Assembly (NCBI GenBank): GCA_034670145.1
Contig: JAXMOA010000004.1
Coordinates: forward strand, 186,001 to 250,000
Origin: HXMU1420-2 sp034670145
Lineage (GTDB): Bacteria > Pseudomonadota > Alphaproteobacteria > Rhodobacterales > Rhodobacteraceae
Length of the DNA: 64,000 bases
Direction: 5' to 3'
In this document: in pieces, positions 1 to 8,639 of the stretch
Numbering within the stretch: the stretch's first letter is position 1
Layout: every line of letters starts with the position of its first letter
Program-made: the position numbers and the translations under genes
The notes under the pieces: model-generated
Database searches by the model: none
The model's input: only the letters and a program-made list of their open reading frames with translations
What the model was told of the DNA's origin: nothing

Positions 1-1778
1 TTGTTTTCAATCTCGCGTGCAATCTCGCCAGCTTCAAAGTTGCGCCCGCCAGCCAGCGGGATCGACAGCAGATCGTCCAAGGTGCCGCGTGCGCCCTGCG
101 CCGCGATTTCATCCTGGCGTGCCGATACGTTCACACTGTGATAATGCGTGGCGTGCAACGTCGCCGCCGTGGGTGATGGCACCCAGGCACAGCTGGCCCC
201 GGATTGCGGATGGCCGATCTTTTGATCCAACATATCCGCCATCATGTCGGGCGCCGCCCACATGCCCTTGCCGATCTGTGCACGTCCCTTCAGCCCACAG
301 GCCAAACCGATATCGACATTGCGGTCTTCATAAGAGGCAATCCAGGGCGTGCCCTTGATCTCTCCCTTCGGCAGCATCGCCCCCGCTTCCATCGAGGTGT
401 GGATTTCATCACCGGTCCGGTCCAGAAAGCCCGTATTGATAAAGGCAACCCGGGATTTGGCGGCGCGGATACAGGCCTTGAGGTTCACCGACGTGCGCCG
501 TTCCTCGTCCATAATGCCCAGTTTGACCGTGTTCTGCGGCAGACCCAGAATCGTCTCGACCCGGGTAAAGATCTCGTCCGCAAAGGCGACCTCTTCGGGC
601 CCGTGCATCTTGGGCTTTACCACATAGACACTGCCATGCGCCGAGTTGCGATCGCCGCCCGACTTGCCCAGATCATGCATCGCAATCAGCGTGGTGACCA
701 TCGCATCCATCAGGCCTTCGCCGATTTCGGCACCGTCCTGATCCAGGATCGCGGGATTGGTCATCAGGTGGCCGACATTGCGCACCAGCATCAAAGAACG
801 CCCCTTGAGCGTCAGCGGTGTCCCATCCGCCCCCTCATAGGCGCGATCCGGGTTCATCCGACGGGTCACGGTAGAGCCACCTTTTTCAAAGCTCTCTTCC
901 AGATCGCCACGCATCAGACCCAACCAGTTGGTATAGGCCAAAACCTTATCCTCGGCATCAACAGCGGCGACAGAATCCTCGCAATCCATGATCGTGGACA
1001 TCGCGCTTTCCAGAACCACATCCGCCAGATGCATCGGATCGGTCTGCCCAATCGAATGGGTGGCGTCGATCTGGAGGATCACATGCAGGTCATTGTTGCA
1101 AAAGACCACCTCGGACAGATCCGATGTCCCCCCCTTGAACTGACCAGGATCGGCCAGCGCAATCTTGCCGGCTGCCGTCGTACACAGGATCTGTGCGCCC
1201 TCTTGCGTCAACCCGGTCACATCTGCCCAGCTGGCCCCGTCAAGCGGCAGGGTCTTGTCCAAAAACGCCTTGGCCCAGGCGATCACCCGCCCACCGCGTT
1301 CTGTATCATAACCGCCGCCTGCGGGACGATCACCCAGCGCATCGGTACCATACAACGCATCATACAAGCTGCCCCAACGGGCATTGGCCGCGTTCAGCGC
1401 AAACCGGGCGTTCATGATTGGCACCACCAGCTGCGGTCCCGCGATCAAGGCGATTTCCGGGTCGACATTGCCGGTCTCAATCGAAAAATCCGGCCCTTCG
1501 GGCAGCAGATATCCGATTTCTTCCAGATAAGCCTTATAGGCGGCCGCATCATGCGGCTGGTCCCGCCGCTCCATGTGCCAGGTATCCAATTGCCCCTGGA
1601 TCGCCGAGCGCTTTTCCAGCAGCGCGCGGTTCTTGGGGCTGAGATCGCGGACCAAAGCCGCAAAGCCAGACCAAAACGCCTCACGCGATACGCCGGTGCC
1701 CGGCAAGGCCTGAGTGTCGATGAACTGTGCCAATGTGGCCGCTACGTTCAGCCCTTCAATCTCGATACGGTCGCTCAT
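1..1778 (-). CDS. glcB: malate synthase G, 3' end cut by window start
   Basis: Condenses glyoxylate with acetyl-CoA to malate (glyoxylate bypass, growth on C2 compounds). The minus-strand frame is open from the ATG at 1778 to the window edge, giving 592 codons; family members run to about 720 residues, so the C-terminus lies outside the window. Recognisable blocks are MNARFALNAANARWGSLYDALYGTD near residue 120, a GIMDEERRTS motif typical of the active site, and AWVPSPTAATLH near the visible end. An AGGAGAG ribosome site lies just upstream of the ATG. The gene appears monocistronic at its 5' end, and the next gene upstream is read from the same strand after a 163-base gap. Identification is firm; only the missing C-terminus limits it. 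Confidence 0.95.
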   Translation of the reverse strand, partial: MSDRIEIEGLNVAATLAQFIDTQALPGTGVSREAFWSGFAALVRDLSPKNRALLEKRSAIQGQLDTWHMERRDQPHDAAAYKAYLEEIGYLLPEGPDFSIETGNVDPEIALIAGPQLVVPIMNARFALNAANARWGSLYDALYGTDALGDRPAGGGYDTERGGRVIAWAKAFLDKTLPLDGASWADVTGLTQEGAQILCTTAAGKIALADPGQFKGGTSDLSEVVFCNNDLHVILQIDATHSIGQTDPMHLADVVLESAMSTIMDCEDSVAAVDAEDKVLAYTNWLGLMRGDLEESFEKGGSTVTRRMNPDRAYEGADGTPLTLKGRSLMLVRNVGHLMTNPAILDQDGAEIGEGLMDAMVTTLIAMHDLGKSGGDRNSAHGSVYVVKPKMHGPEEVAFADEIFTRVETILGLPQNTVKLGIMDEERRTSVNLKACIRAAKSRVAFINTGFLDRTGDEIHTSMEAGAMLPKGEIKGTPWIASYEDRNVDIGLACGLKGRAQIGKGMWAAPDMMADMLDQKIGHPQSGASCAWVPSPTAATLHATHYHSVNVSARQDEIAAQGARGTLDDLLSIPLAGGRNFEAGEIAREIEN

Positions 1779-1941
1779 GTTACTCTCCTGATCCCATTAG
1801 AGCCGAGTTAGAGCACAAGTTTCCGATAGGCAACAATATCCCCTCTTTGCGCTACTTGGGAATTTTGCGGGATCGGTTAAGAATTTCTTGTGTGAAGGGT
1901 ATTCAACCGCCCGGATCAGAGGGCACCAGAGGGGCGGCGGC
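1779..1941 (-). promoter_or_regulatory. upstream region of malate synthase gene
   Basis: This 163-base gap is more A/T-rich than its surroundings and lies directly upstream of the malate synthase start. On the plus strand it carries two TTTGCG-like direct repeats (around 1846 and 1865). TTTGC-type elements are bound by acetate and short-chain acyl-CoA regulators of the RamB/ScfR type in other bacteria, so these are possible operator half-sites. That link is inference. No clear -35/-10 pair was identified. Confidence 0.3.
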
Positions 1942-2646
1942 CTATGTCCCCGGCATGCGGTGGCCCTCTGTATGCTCCATATAGTCGTAAAAATCACGCA
2001 GGCTTTTGCCCCGCTCCGGCTTGAAGCTGTCCTCCAGCGTGATCATCGCCGCAATCCGATCAACCCGGAACACCCGGAAATTCTCGCGCAACTCACACCA
2101 GCCAACCACGGTCCAGACCTTGCCCCAGAACCATAGCCCCAGCGGGCGGATCACCCGATCCGAAACCTGCCCCTGCTTGTCAGTGTAGCTCAGCCGCAAA
2201 CGGTGGCTTTGATCTACGGCGGCTTCGGCCTGATCCAACTGCGCGCGCAAGGCATCGGTCATCCCCATCGAAAAAGAATGCACCTCCACCGCGCGGGCCT
2301 GGGCCCGCACATCCGGCGGCAGGACTTCTTCGATCTTGATCAGCGCCTCCTGGGCCGCACGCGCCATGCCCGCCCCGCCCCATGCGCGCAGCAAACGCGC
2401 CCCTGCCACCAGCGCCGCAACTTCTTCGCGCGAAAACATCAGCGGCGGGATGTCATAGCCATCCTCCAGCACATAACCGAACCCGGCTTCGCCGGCGATG
2501 GGCACGCCGGTGGCCATCAGATCTGCGATGTCGCGATAAATCGTGCGCTGGCTCACCTCCAGCGCTTCGGCCAGCGCACGTGCCGTGGTGCGCCGACCGC
2601 CCCTGAGATGCTGGATGATCTCGAACAGACGGTCAGCGCGACGCAT
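1942..2646 (-). CDS. YafY-type HTH/WYL transcriptional regulator
   Basis: A 234-residue regulator. The first 60 residues form a DeoR-like winged HTH (RRADRLFEIIQHLRGG, then the recognition segment SQRTIYRDIADL). The C-terminal half is a WYL-type ligand-sensing domain (RLSYTDKQGQVSDRVIRPLGLWFWGKVWTVVGWC). The ATG overlaps the stop of the upstream VOC gene as TGATG, so the two are probably translationally coupled. Single-domain YafY regulators of this size usually control adjacent small-molecule genes; regulation of the VOC gene is an inference from position. Confidence 0.9.
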   Translation of the reverse strand: MRRADRLFEIIQHLRGGRRTTARALAEALEVSQRTIYRDIADLMATGVPIAGEAGFGYVLEDGYDIPPLMFSREEVAALVAGARLLRAWGGAGMARAAQEALIKIEEVLPPDVRAQARAVEVHSFSMGMTDALRAQLDQAEAAVDQSHRLRLSYTDKQGQVSDRVIRPLGLWFWGKVWTVVGWCELRENFRVFRVDRIAAMITLEDSFKPERGKSLRDFYDYMEHTEGHRMPGT

Positions 2647-3023
2647 CAGGCCGCCCTGAAGAAAGCAACCGAGTTGCCATCGGGATCTTCTGTATAGATG
2701 AACTGCCCGGCCGGGATGGTCACAGGGGCGGACAGAACCGTGCCGCCTGCCTCGGTGACCCGGGTGGCGACAGTGCTCAATGCATCCGGCGCAGCCAGGT
2801 GAACCGTCGGCCCCGTGCCGCGGGCGGCGGGCTTGCCCTCGTACAGATGCCCCGCCACCCCTTTGACGTGGTCCTTGTTCTGAAAGATCGCAATCGGATT
2901 CGGCCCATCAGTCATGATGGCAAAATCGGCAAAGCCAATGGCTTTGTAGTAGCTCTGTGCGCGGTCCATATCAGTCACCGGAATTTCGGCCCAAACAATC
3001 GCATTTTCGGGTGTAAAGGTCAT
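2646..3023 (-). CDS. VOC family (glyoxalase/bleomycin-resistance fold) protein
   Basis: A 125-residue single-domain VOC protein (IVWAEIPVTDMDRAQSYYKAIGF at the N-terminus; FIYTEDPDGNSVAFF at the C-terminus, where the metal-binding Glu of this fold usually lies). VOC proteins bind divalent metal and small molecules or act as isomerases and dioxygenases; the substrate cannot be told here. The in-frame ATG at 3023 is preferred over one at 3035 because a GGAG lies six bases before it. The 3' end overlaps the WYL regulator by one base. Confidence 0.88.
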   Translation of the reverse strand: MTFTPENAIVWAEIPVTDMDRAQSYYKAIGFADFAIMTDGPNPIAIFQNKDHVKGVAGHLYEGKPAARGTGPTVHLAAPDALSTVATRVTEAGGTVLSAPVTIPAGQFIYTEDPDGNSVAFFRAA

Positions 3024-3299
3024 CGTATGCTCCATTCATGTTAAACGATGACGTCTGTATCGCCCACCCCTGTTGCCAGCATGGTGTCAGCATCCGTCAG
3101 CAGTGCCGCAGAAAATCGGCTTGCTCCTGATCGCGCGATGCGGTCCTGTCTGTTGAACCGTGCTTCAACCCGCTTGAATGCCACGCGCATGAACTGCCAA
3201 ATGGGTTCCCTACCCACCTTGGGGAACCAGGATTGACCACCCGGGGGCTGCATTTTGCAACCAGGGCCGCCCCCGCCGCTCTGACGAACGAGGGATCAC
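3024..3299. other. 276-base intergenic region before pepN
   Basis: No convincing gene. Short open frames exist on both strands (about 3041-3253 minus, 3048-3236 plus) but neither has a good ribosome site or recognisable domain. The region contains a perfect 7-base inverted repeat at 3204-3228, listed separately, and must hold the pepN promoter as well as that of the divergent VOC-WYL pair. Confidence 0.4.
3204..3228. repeat. inverted repeat GGTTCCC-N11-GGGAACC
   Basis: Perfect 7-base arms (3204-3210 and 3222-3228) around an 11-base spacer, about 72 bases before the pepN start. It is not followed by a T-run on either strand, so an operator or leader hairpin is more likely than a terminator. 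Function unknown. Confidence 0.4.
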
Positions 3300-5876
3300 A
3301 TGACCGACGCCGCTCCAATCACCATCCACCTGAAGGACTACACGCGCTTTGGCTGGCTGATCGATTCCGTGCACCTGACCTTTCGTCTGGCCCCGCACGC
3401 CACCCGCGTCTTGTCCCGGATCGCCTTCCGCCCTGACCCTGACGCGCCGGAAGGTGCCAAGGCCCAGCCCTTTTTCCTGCACGGAGAGCAGCTCACCCTG
3501 ATATCGGCCCAGATTGACGGCGCTCCTGTCACCCCCACAGTCACGGCGCAGGGCCTGACGTGTGACGTGCCAGCAGGCCCCTTTGTCTGGGAAAGCGAGG
3601 TCGAGATTGACCCGGCAGGCAATACGGCGCTGGAAGGGCTCTATATGTCCAATGGCATGTATTGCACCCAATGCGAGGCCGAAGGTTTTCGCAAGATCAC
3701 CTATTACCCGGACAGACCCGACGTCATGGCCCGCTTTGACGTGCGAATCGAAGGCAACGCCGAGGAATGTCCGATCCTGCTGTCCAATGGCAACCCCACG
3801 CAATCGGGCCCGGACTGGGCCGAATGGAGCGACCCCTGGCCCAAGCCCGCCTATCTCTTTGCGCTCGTTGCCGGCCAACTGGTCTGCCACAAGGACAGCT
3901 TCACCACGGCTTCGGGGCGCGAGGTCGCCCTGGGGCTGTGGGTGCGCCCGGGCGACGAACACAAATGTGCCTTCGGGATGGAGGCGCTGAAACGCTCCAT
4001 GCTGTGGGACGAGGAGGTCTATGGGCGCGAATATGACCTGGATGTCTTCAACATTGTGGCGGTCGATGACTTCAACATGGGTGCGATGGAAAACAAGGGG
4101 CTGAACGTTTTCAACTCTTCGGCGGTGCTGGCCAGCCCCGAAACGGCAACCGATACCAACTTTGAGCGGATCGAAGCCATTATCGCGCATGAGTATTTCC
4201 ACAATTGGACCGGCAACCGCATCACCTGCCGCGATTGGTTCCAGCTGTGTCTGAAAGAAGGGCTGACCGTGTTCCGCGACTCGCAGTTCACCTCGGACCT
4301 GCGCTCGGCCCCGGTCAAACGCATTGGCGATGTGATCGACCTGCGGGGGCGCCAGTTCCCCGAAGACGGCGGCCCATTGGCCCATCCGGTACGCCCTGAA
4401 AGCTTTCAGGAAATCAACAATTTCTACACGGCCACCGTCTATGAGAAAGGCGCCGAAGTCATCGGCATGCTCAAGACACTGGTGGGGGATGCGGCCTATT
4501 CCAAGGCGCTGGACCTGTATTTCGAGCGGCACGATGGCCAGGCCTGCACAATCGAGGACTGGTTGAAGGTGTTCGAGGATGTCACTGGCCGCGACCTGGG
4601 TCAGTTCAAACGTTGGTACAGCCAGGCGGGCACCCCCAAACTCCACATCACCGAAACCTGGGACGACAGCGGCACATATACGCTCAATGTCACGCAATCC
4701 CTACGCCCGACCCCGGCCAGCCCGGATCCGCAACCACAGGTGATTCCCATTGCCGTCGGTTTGCTGGGTCCAAATGGCGACGAGGTCCAGCCGACCAGGG
4801 TGCTGGAACTGACCCAAGCCACGCAAAGCTTTGCCTTTGACGGTCTGGCCGCCCGCCCTGTTCCGTCCATCCTGCGCGGGTTTTCCGCGCCGGTGATCCT
4901 GGACCGGCACACGCCAAAATCCGAACATGCCTTCCTGCTGGCCCATGACACAGACCCTTTCAACCGTTGGGAGGCTGGCCGCCAGTTGGCCCGGGCCAAC
5001 CTGCTCGACATGGCACAACGCGACGCGACGCCCGACACCAACTATCTGGAAGGGTTGCAGGCATTGCTGCGCGACAACGATCTGGACCCGGCGTACCGGG
5101 CCCTGATGCTGGCCTTGCCCGGTCAGTCCGAAATCGCCGGGGCACTGCACGAAGCCGGCGTCGTACCAGACCCGGATGCGATCTGGGCCGCTGTGGAAAC
5201 CATGCGCCAGACCATGGCACAGCAGTTTCAGGACCTGCTGCCCCGCCTTTACGCCGATTGCCAGGTCGAGGGGGCCTACCGCCCCGACCCGGATCAAACC
5301 GGCAAACGGGCCCTGGCAGGCGCTGTCTTGGGGCTGCTCAGCCGCACAGATGGCGGCGTCCAGGCGGCACGCCAATATGCGAGCGCCGATAATATGACGC
5401 TGCAACTGGGCGCGCTGTCCTGCTTGCTCAGCGCGGGCAAAGGCGCCAGTGAAACGCAGGAATTTTATGACCAATGGTGCAAAGACCGGCTGGTCATCGA
5501 CAAATGGTTCGGCCTGCAAATCATCCAGTCCACGCCGGATCAAACCGTCTCAATAGCGCGCGCGCTGGCGGATCATCCGGATTTCAACTGGAAAACCCCC
5601 AACCGTTTCCGCGCTGTGTTTGGTGCCCTGGCCATGCACCACGCGGGTTTTCATGCCGCGGATGGCTCTGGCTATGCGCTGCTGGCCGATTGGCTGATCC
5701 GACTGGACCCGGTCAACCCGCAAACAACCGCGCGCATGTGTTCCGCCTTCCAGACCTGGCGGCGTTATGACAACGACCGCCAAGGCTTGATCGAGGCCCA
5801 ACTGAACCGGATTTTGGCGACCACAGGCCTGTCGCGCGATACACGCGAGATGGTCACACGGATCCTGAGCGCCTAA
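3300..5876 (+). CDS. pepN: aminopeptidase N (M1 family)
   Basis: Cytosolic zinc aminopeptidase that trims N-terminal residues from peptides in the last steps of protein turnover. The 858-residue length fits the bacterial PepN class. Visible landmarks are the GAMEN exopeptidase motif at residues 261-265, the zinc site HEYFH at 297-301 followed by WTGNRITCRDWFQLCLKEG with the third ligand Glu320, and a helical C-terminal domain over the last 300 residues or so. The start follows a GAGGGATC ribosome site (ACGAGGGATCACATG). It is followed after 36 bases by an SDR gene on the same strand. Confidence 0.97.
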   Translation: MTDAAPITIHLKDYTRFGWLIDSVHLTFRLAPHATRVLSRIAFRPDPDAPEGAKAQPFFLHGEQLTLISAQIDGAPVTPTVTAQGLTCDVPAGPFVWESEVEIDPAGNTALEGLYMSNGMYCTQCEAEGFRKITYYPDRPDVMARFDVRIEGNAEECPILLSNGNPTQSGPDWAEWSDPWPKPAYLFALVAGQLVCHKDSFTTASGREVALGLWVRPGDEHKCAFGMEALKRSMLWDEEVYGREYDLDVFNIVAVDDFNMGAMENKGLNVFNSSAVLASPETATDTNFERIEAIIAHEYFHNWTGNRITCRDWFQLCLKEGLTVFRDSQFTSDLRSAPVKRIGDVIDLRGRQFPEDGGPLAHPVRPESFQEINNFYTATVYEKGAEVIGMLKTLVGDAAYSKALDLYFERHDGQACTIEDWLKVFEDVTGRDLGQFKRWYSQAGTPKLHITETWDDSGTYTLNVTQSLRPTPASPDPQPQVIPIAVGLLGPNGDEVQPTRVLELTQATQSFAFDGLAARPVPSILRGFSAPVILDRHTPKSEHAFLLAHDTDPFNRWEAGRQLARANLLDMAQRDATPDTNYLEGLQALLRDNDLDPAYRALMLALPGQSEIAGALHEAGVVPDPDAIWAAVETMRQTMAQQFQDLLPRLYADCQVEGAYRPDPDQTGKRALAGAVLGLLSRTDGGVQAARQYASADNMTLQLGALSCLLSAGKGASETQEFYDQWCKDRLVIDKWFGLQIIQSTPDQTVSIARALADHPDFNWKTPNRFRAVFGALAMHHAGFHAADGSGYALLADWLIRLDPVNPQTTARMCSAFQTWRRYDNDRQGLIEAQLNRILATTGLSRDTREMVTRILSA

Positions 5877-5912
5877 AGTTCGGATAACACCCCTATCAAG
5901 GAGAGACGGAAC

Positions 5913-6656
5913 ATGACGCGAAAATCACTGCTTGTAACCGGCGCGAGCGCCGGGATTGGCGCGGCGACTGCCCGTATGGCGGCCGAACAGGGCTATGACG
6001 TAGCCATCAACTACAACAGCGACCAGGACGGCGCCGAAGCGGTGGCGGCAGATGTCAAAGCCGCAGGCGGGCGCGCGCTGATCCTGCAGGCCGATGTAGC
6101 TATCCCGGAGCAGATCGAGGATATGTTCAACGCCATCGACGCCGGCTTTGGCCGTTTGGACGGGCTGGTCAACAATGCCGGCGTCGTCGATCAAACCGCC
6201 AAGGTCACCGATCTGACCTATGACCGCCTGCGCCGCATGTTCGACATCAACGTCATCGGCGCCATGCTGGTCGCCAAAGAGGCGGTTCTGCGCATGCAGG
6301 CGCAGGACAGCGGTGGCGTCATCGTCAACATCTCTTCTGCCGCCGCGCGTCTGGGGTCAGGCAATCAATATGTGGATTATGCTGCCTCCAAAGCCGCGAT
6401 CGACATCTTCACCAAGGGGCTTAGTGACGAAGTCTCGGGCCAGGGCATCCGCGTCAACGCCATCCGCCCGGGTCTGATCGAAACCGAGATTCACGCCAAG
6501 GGCGGCGAACCTGGCCGTGCCGAGCGTCTGGCACATATGGTGCCGATGAAGCGCACAGGCTCTGCCGAGGAAGTGGCCCAGGCCATTCATTATCTCTTGT
6601 CTGATGCAGCCAGCTATGTGACCGGCACCACACTGGACGTGACCGGCGGCAGATAA
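5913..6656 (+). CDS. SDR family NAD(P)-dependent oxidoreductase
   Basis: A 247-residue classical short-chain dehydrogenase. Nucleotide-binding TGASAGIG lies at about residues 9-16, NNAG in the middle, a catalytic Ser near residue 142, and YAASK gives Tyr156 and Lys160. The C-terminus ends in a typical YVTGTTLDVTGG segment. It resembles glucose-dehydrogenase/FabG-like SDRs; the substrate is not determinable. A strong AAGGAGAG site precedes the ATG. The stop codon abuts the ATG of the next gene (TAAATG), which suggests cotranslation. Confidence 0.93.
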   Translation: MTRKSLLVTGASAGIGAATARMAAEQGYDVAINYNSDQDGAEAVAADVKAAGGRALILQADVAIPEQIEDMFNAIDAGFGRLDGLVNNAGVVDQTAKVTDLTYDRLRRMFDINVIGAMLVAKEAVLRMQAQDSGGVIVNISSAAARLGSGNQYVDYAASKAAIDIFTKGLSDEVSGQGIRVNAIRPGLIETEIHAKGGEPGRAERLAHMVPMKRTGSAEEVAQAIHYLLSDAASYVTGTTLDVTGGR

Positions 6657-7085
6657 ATGCCCCCCTATCGCTACACGACCCAGGGGCGCAGCCCCCGAAC
6701 GATGCTCGCCCTGGCGGCGGCCTGGATCGTGCTGATCGGCGTTTATGTAATTCTGGATGCGTCGCTATGGATCCTGGGCCTGCTGGCACTGACAACCGTG
6801 CCCGCCATTCTCGACATCTGGCGCAACCCCGTTTCCGGGCTGACACTGGATGACCAGCAACTGACCTGGCGCACGGGCCGACGCTCGGCCCAGGTCGGTC
6901 TGGAAGAGATCAAGGCGCTGCGCCTGGATCGCACCTGGGACTTTTCGATCCGGGCGAGCGTGGTGTTGCAAAGCGGCAAAAAGATCCGGTTGCCTGTCGA
7001 GGCGACACCCGCTGACACAATCCTCGAAGCGGAATTGATAAATCGTGGCATTTCGGTCGAGCGGCACCCGTTCTCGATATTCTGA
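6657..7085 (+). CDS. small membrane protein of unknown function
   Basis: 142 residues. A basic N-terminus is followed by two hydrophobic segments (about residues 17-32 and 36-50), then a soluble part with alternating hydrophobic strands (LTLDDQQLTWRTG, IKALRLDRTWDFS, VVLQSGKKIRLPVEA) that resembles a bacterial PH-like/DUF2244-type beta domain. This is a structural impression, not a recognised family. The ATG is directly adjacent to the SDR stop codon. Its role and any link to the SDR are unknown. Confidence 0.75.
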   Translation: MPPYRYTTQGRSPRTMLALAAAWIVLIGVYVILDASLWILGLLALTTVPAILDIWRNPVSGLTLDDQQLTWRTGRRSAQVGLEEIKALRLDRTWDFSIRASVVLQSGKKIRLPVEATPADTILEAELINRGISVERHPFSIF

Positions 7086-7148
7086 CCGGACCGTTTGGCA
7101 GCTATCCGCGGAACAGGCCAAACATTGGCGACCCGCCCGATTGCCCAT

Positions 7149-7175
7149 GTTTTGGAAACACAGCATTTCCAAAAC
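7149..7175. terminator. 10-bp perfect hairpin, possible terminator
   Basis: GTTTTGGAAA (7149-7158) pairs perfectly with TTTCCAAAAC (7166-7175) around a 7-base loop, 64 bases after the stop of the small membrane protein gene. It is A/T-rich and has no T-run, so it could be a Rho-assisted terminator or an operator for the gene starting at 7297. Confidence 0.4.
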
Positions 7176-7296
7176 CCCATCATCTGCCACGCAAAAATCT
7201 GAACCTTGCCAGAGAACACCTCGCCTGCGCCATGTTTGCGCCCAAAACTCAGGCCATACCCGTTTGAAAGTTTTTTCACATCGACTGGTAGCAAGA

Positions 7297-8574
7297 ATGT
7301 TAAAAAAAGCCATACGCAGACTATCTTTGCGCGCCAAGCCCGCCCAAACCATTCACGCTTCCGACGAGTCGGATCGCCTGCCCGCCCGAACAGTTGCACG
7401 CTTTGCCGGAACCCGCTGCCCCGAAGATGTGCTCACCATCCCGGTGCTGGACCAAAGCCCGGAACAATCGCAACGTCTGGAATATCAGGACCGTGGCCAG
7501 TTTCTGGCCAGACAAGAACGCTGGGCCGACCTGTGCGAAGAAGTACAGCACGCGGACCGCGCCCGCAAAACCACAAAGGGCGGCATGCCGGTCGCCGACC
7601 TTTTGCTGTTTGGCGCCCGGGCCGATGTGGTCCATGCGGTGGAACACGCCCTGATAGATGGCGCACCGCCCAAGGATGCCCCGGTGCTGGAAGGGATCGC
7701 AGCATTCGAATCCCTGCGCCTGGACTATAAAAACGACCCAACAATCGCGCTGATCGTTGCCCTTTCCCACATTGATGTGGCATGGGCCTGGCGCGGTGCT
7801 GGCTGGGACGCAACTGTGCCCAAGCCGAACCGGCGGGCCTTTGCGGCCCACATGCAGCGTGCCGAGGAACTGCTCGCCCCGTACTGCGGCATCGAGCTTG
7901 ATAGCCCGGTGCTGGCGGCGGCACGCTGCACCCTATTCGCCGGAGGGCGTCAGGCAGACCGCCAGCTGGCCGATGAGTACGAAGATCTGATCGACCTGGA
8001 CCCGGCAAACCACCGCCACATGCGTTCTCTGGGCAACCACCTGCTGCCGCGCTGGTTCGGCACCTATCAGGATCTGGAGCTTGAAGCCCGACGAACCGCC
8101 GCCCGAACTCAGGACATCTGGGGAGATGGCGGATATGCCTGGGTCTATTTCGACGCCATCGCAATGGATGACGAAGCCTGCGCCCTGGTTGATGTCGAAT
8201 TCTTCATCGACGGTCTGCGCGACATAATCAAAGCACGGCCAGATCAGGAAATGACCAATCTGCTGGCCGCCTATTGCGCCGTGGCCGTCCATCACGGCAC
8301 CGGCGCGAACGAACGGGCAGACCTGAACCGCATCCAGATCGGCGAATGCGTCAAATGGCTGATCCGCGATCACCTCAAGGAAGTTTATCCGCTGATCTGG
8401 GCCCATGCCACCGAAGGCTTTGACAACACGGCCCGCATCACTTCGATCAGCCGATTTGCCGCCCGTGGTCGGGCAGATGCGCTTCAGGCGATCTGTGAAC
8501 AATTTCGCGACGACATCGAGGCGGGACGGCGCATAACCTTTACCGCAAACGGTCCAGAGCTACATACCGTCTGA
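7297..8574 (+). CDS. conserved-looking protein of unknown function
   Basis: 425 residues from the ATG at 7297 (MLKKAIRRLSLRAK). The frame stays open upstream to 7045, but that part overlaps the preceding gene and the A/T-rich gap. The protein is soluble, largely helical and Ala/Asp/Arg-rich, with no signal peptide. Notable segments are HMRSLGNHLLPRWFGTYQDL around residue 245 and WGDGGYAWVYFDAI near 270, which resemble the helical-repeat DUF4034-like proteins only loosely. I do not recognise a family. A GC-rich hairpin follows the gene before gatB. Confidence 0.75.
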   Translation: MLKKAIRRLSLRAKPAQTIHASDESDRLPARTVARFAGTRCPEDVLTIPVLDQSPEQSQRLEYQDRGQFLARQERWADLCEEVQHADRARKTTKGGMPVADLLLFGARADVVHAVEHALIDGAPPKDAPVLEGIAAFESLRLDYKNDPTIALIVALSHIDVAWAWRGAGWDATVPKPNRRAFAAHMQRAEELLAPYCGIELDSPVLAAARCTLFAGGRQADRQLADEYEDLIDLDPANHRHMRSLGNHLLPRWFGTYQDLELEARRTAARTQDIWGDGGYAWVYFDAIAMDDEACALVDVEFFIDGLRDIIKARPDQEMTNLLAAYCAVAVHHGTGANERADLNRIQIGECVKWLIRDHLKEVYPLIWAHATEGFDNTARITSISRFAARGRADALQAICEQFRDDIEAGRRITFTANGPELHTV

Positions 8575-8594
8575 GCACCCTTGCTCCGCGCGGC

Positions 8595-8614
8595 GGGCTG
8601 GCCTAGAACCAGCC
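8595..8614 (+). terminator. short hairpin between unknown gene and gatB
   Basis: GGCTGG (8596-8601) pairs with CCAGCC (8609-8614) around CCTAGAA, 22 bases after the upstream stop. There is no T-run, so termination is only a possibility; it also lies in the gatB leader. Confidence 0.3.
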
Positions 8615-8639
8615 TGCCCATCCGGACCAAAGGTGATCC

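Noticed and set aside
204..1811. Long plus-strand open frame of 535 codons
   Set aside because: It is antisense to malate synthase G, whose minus-strand translation matches the family throughout.
3041..3253. Short open frames on both strands before pepN
   Set aside because: No ribosome site, no recognisable domain and unusual composition; treated as intergenic.
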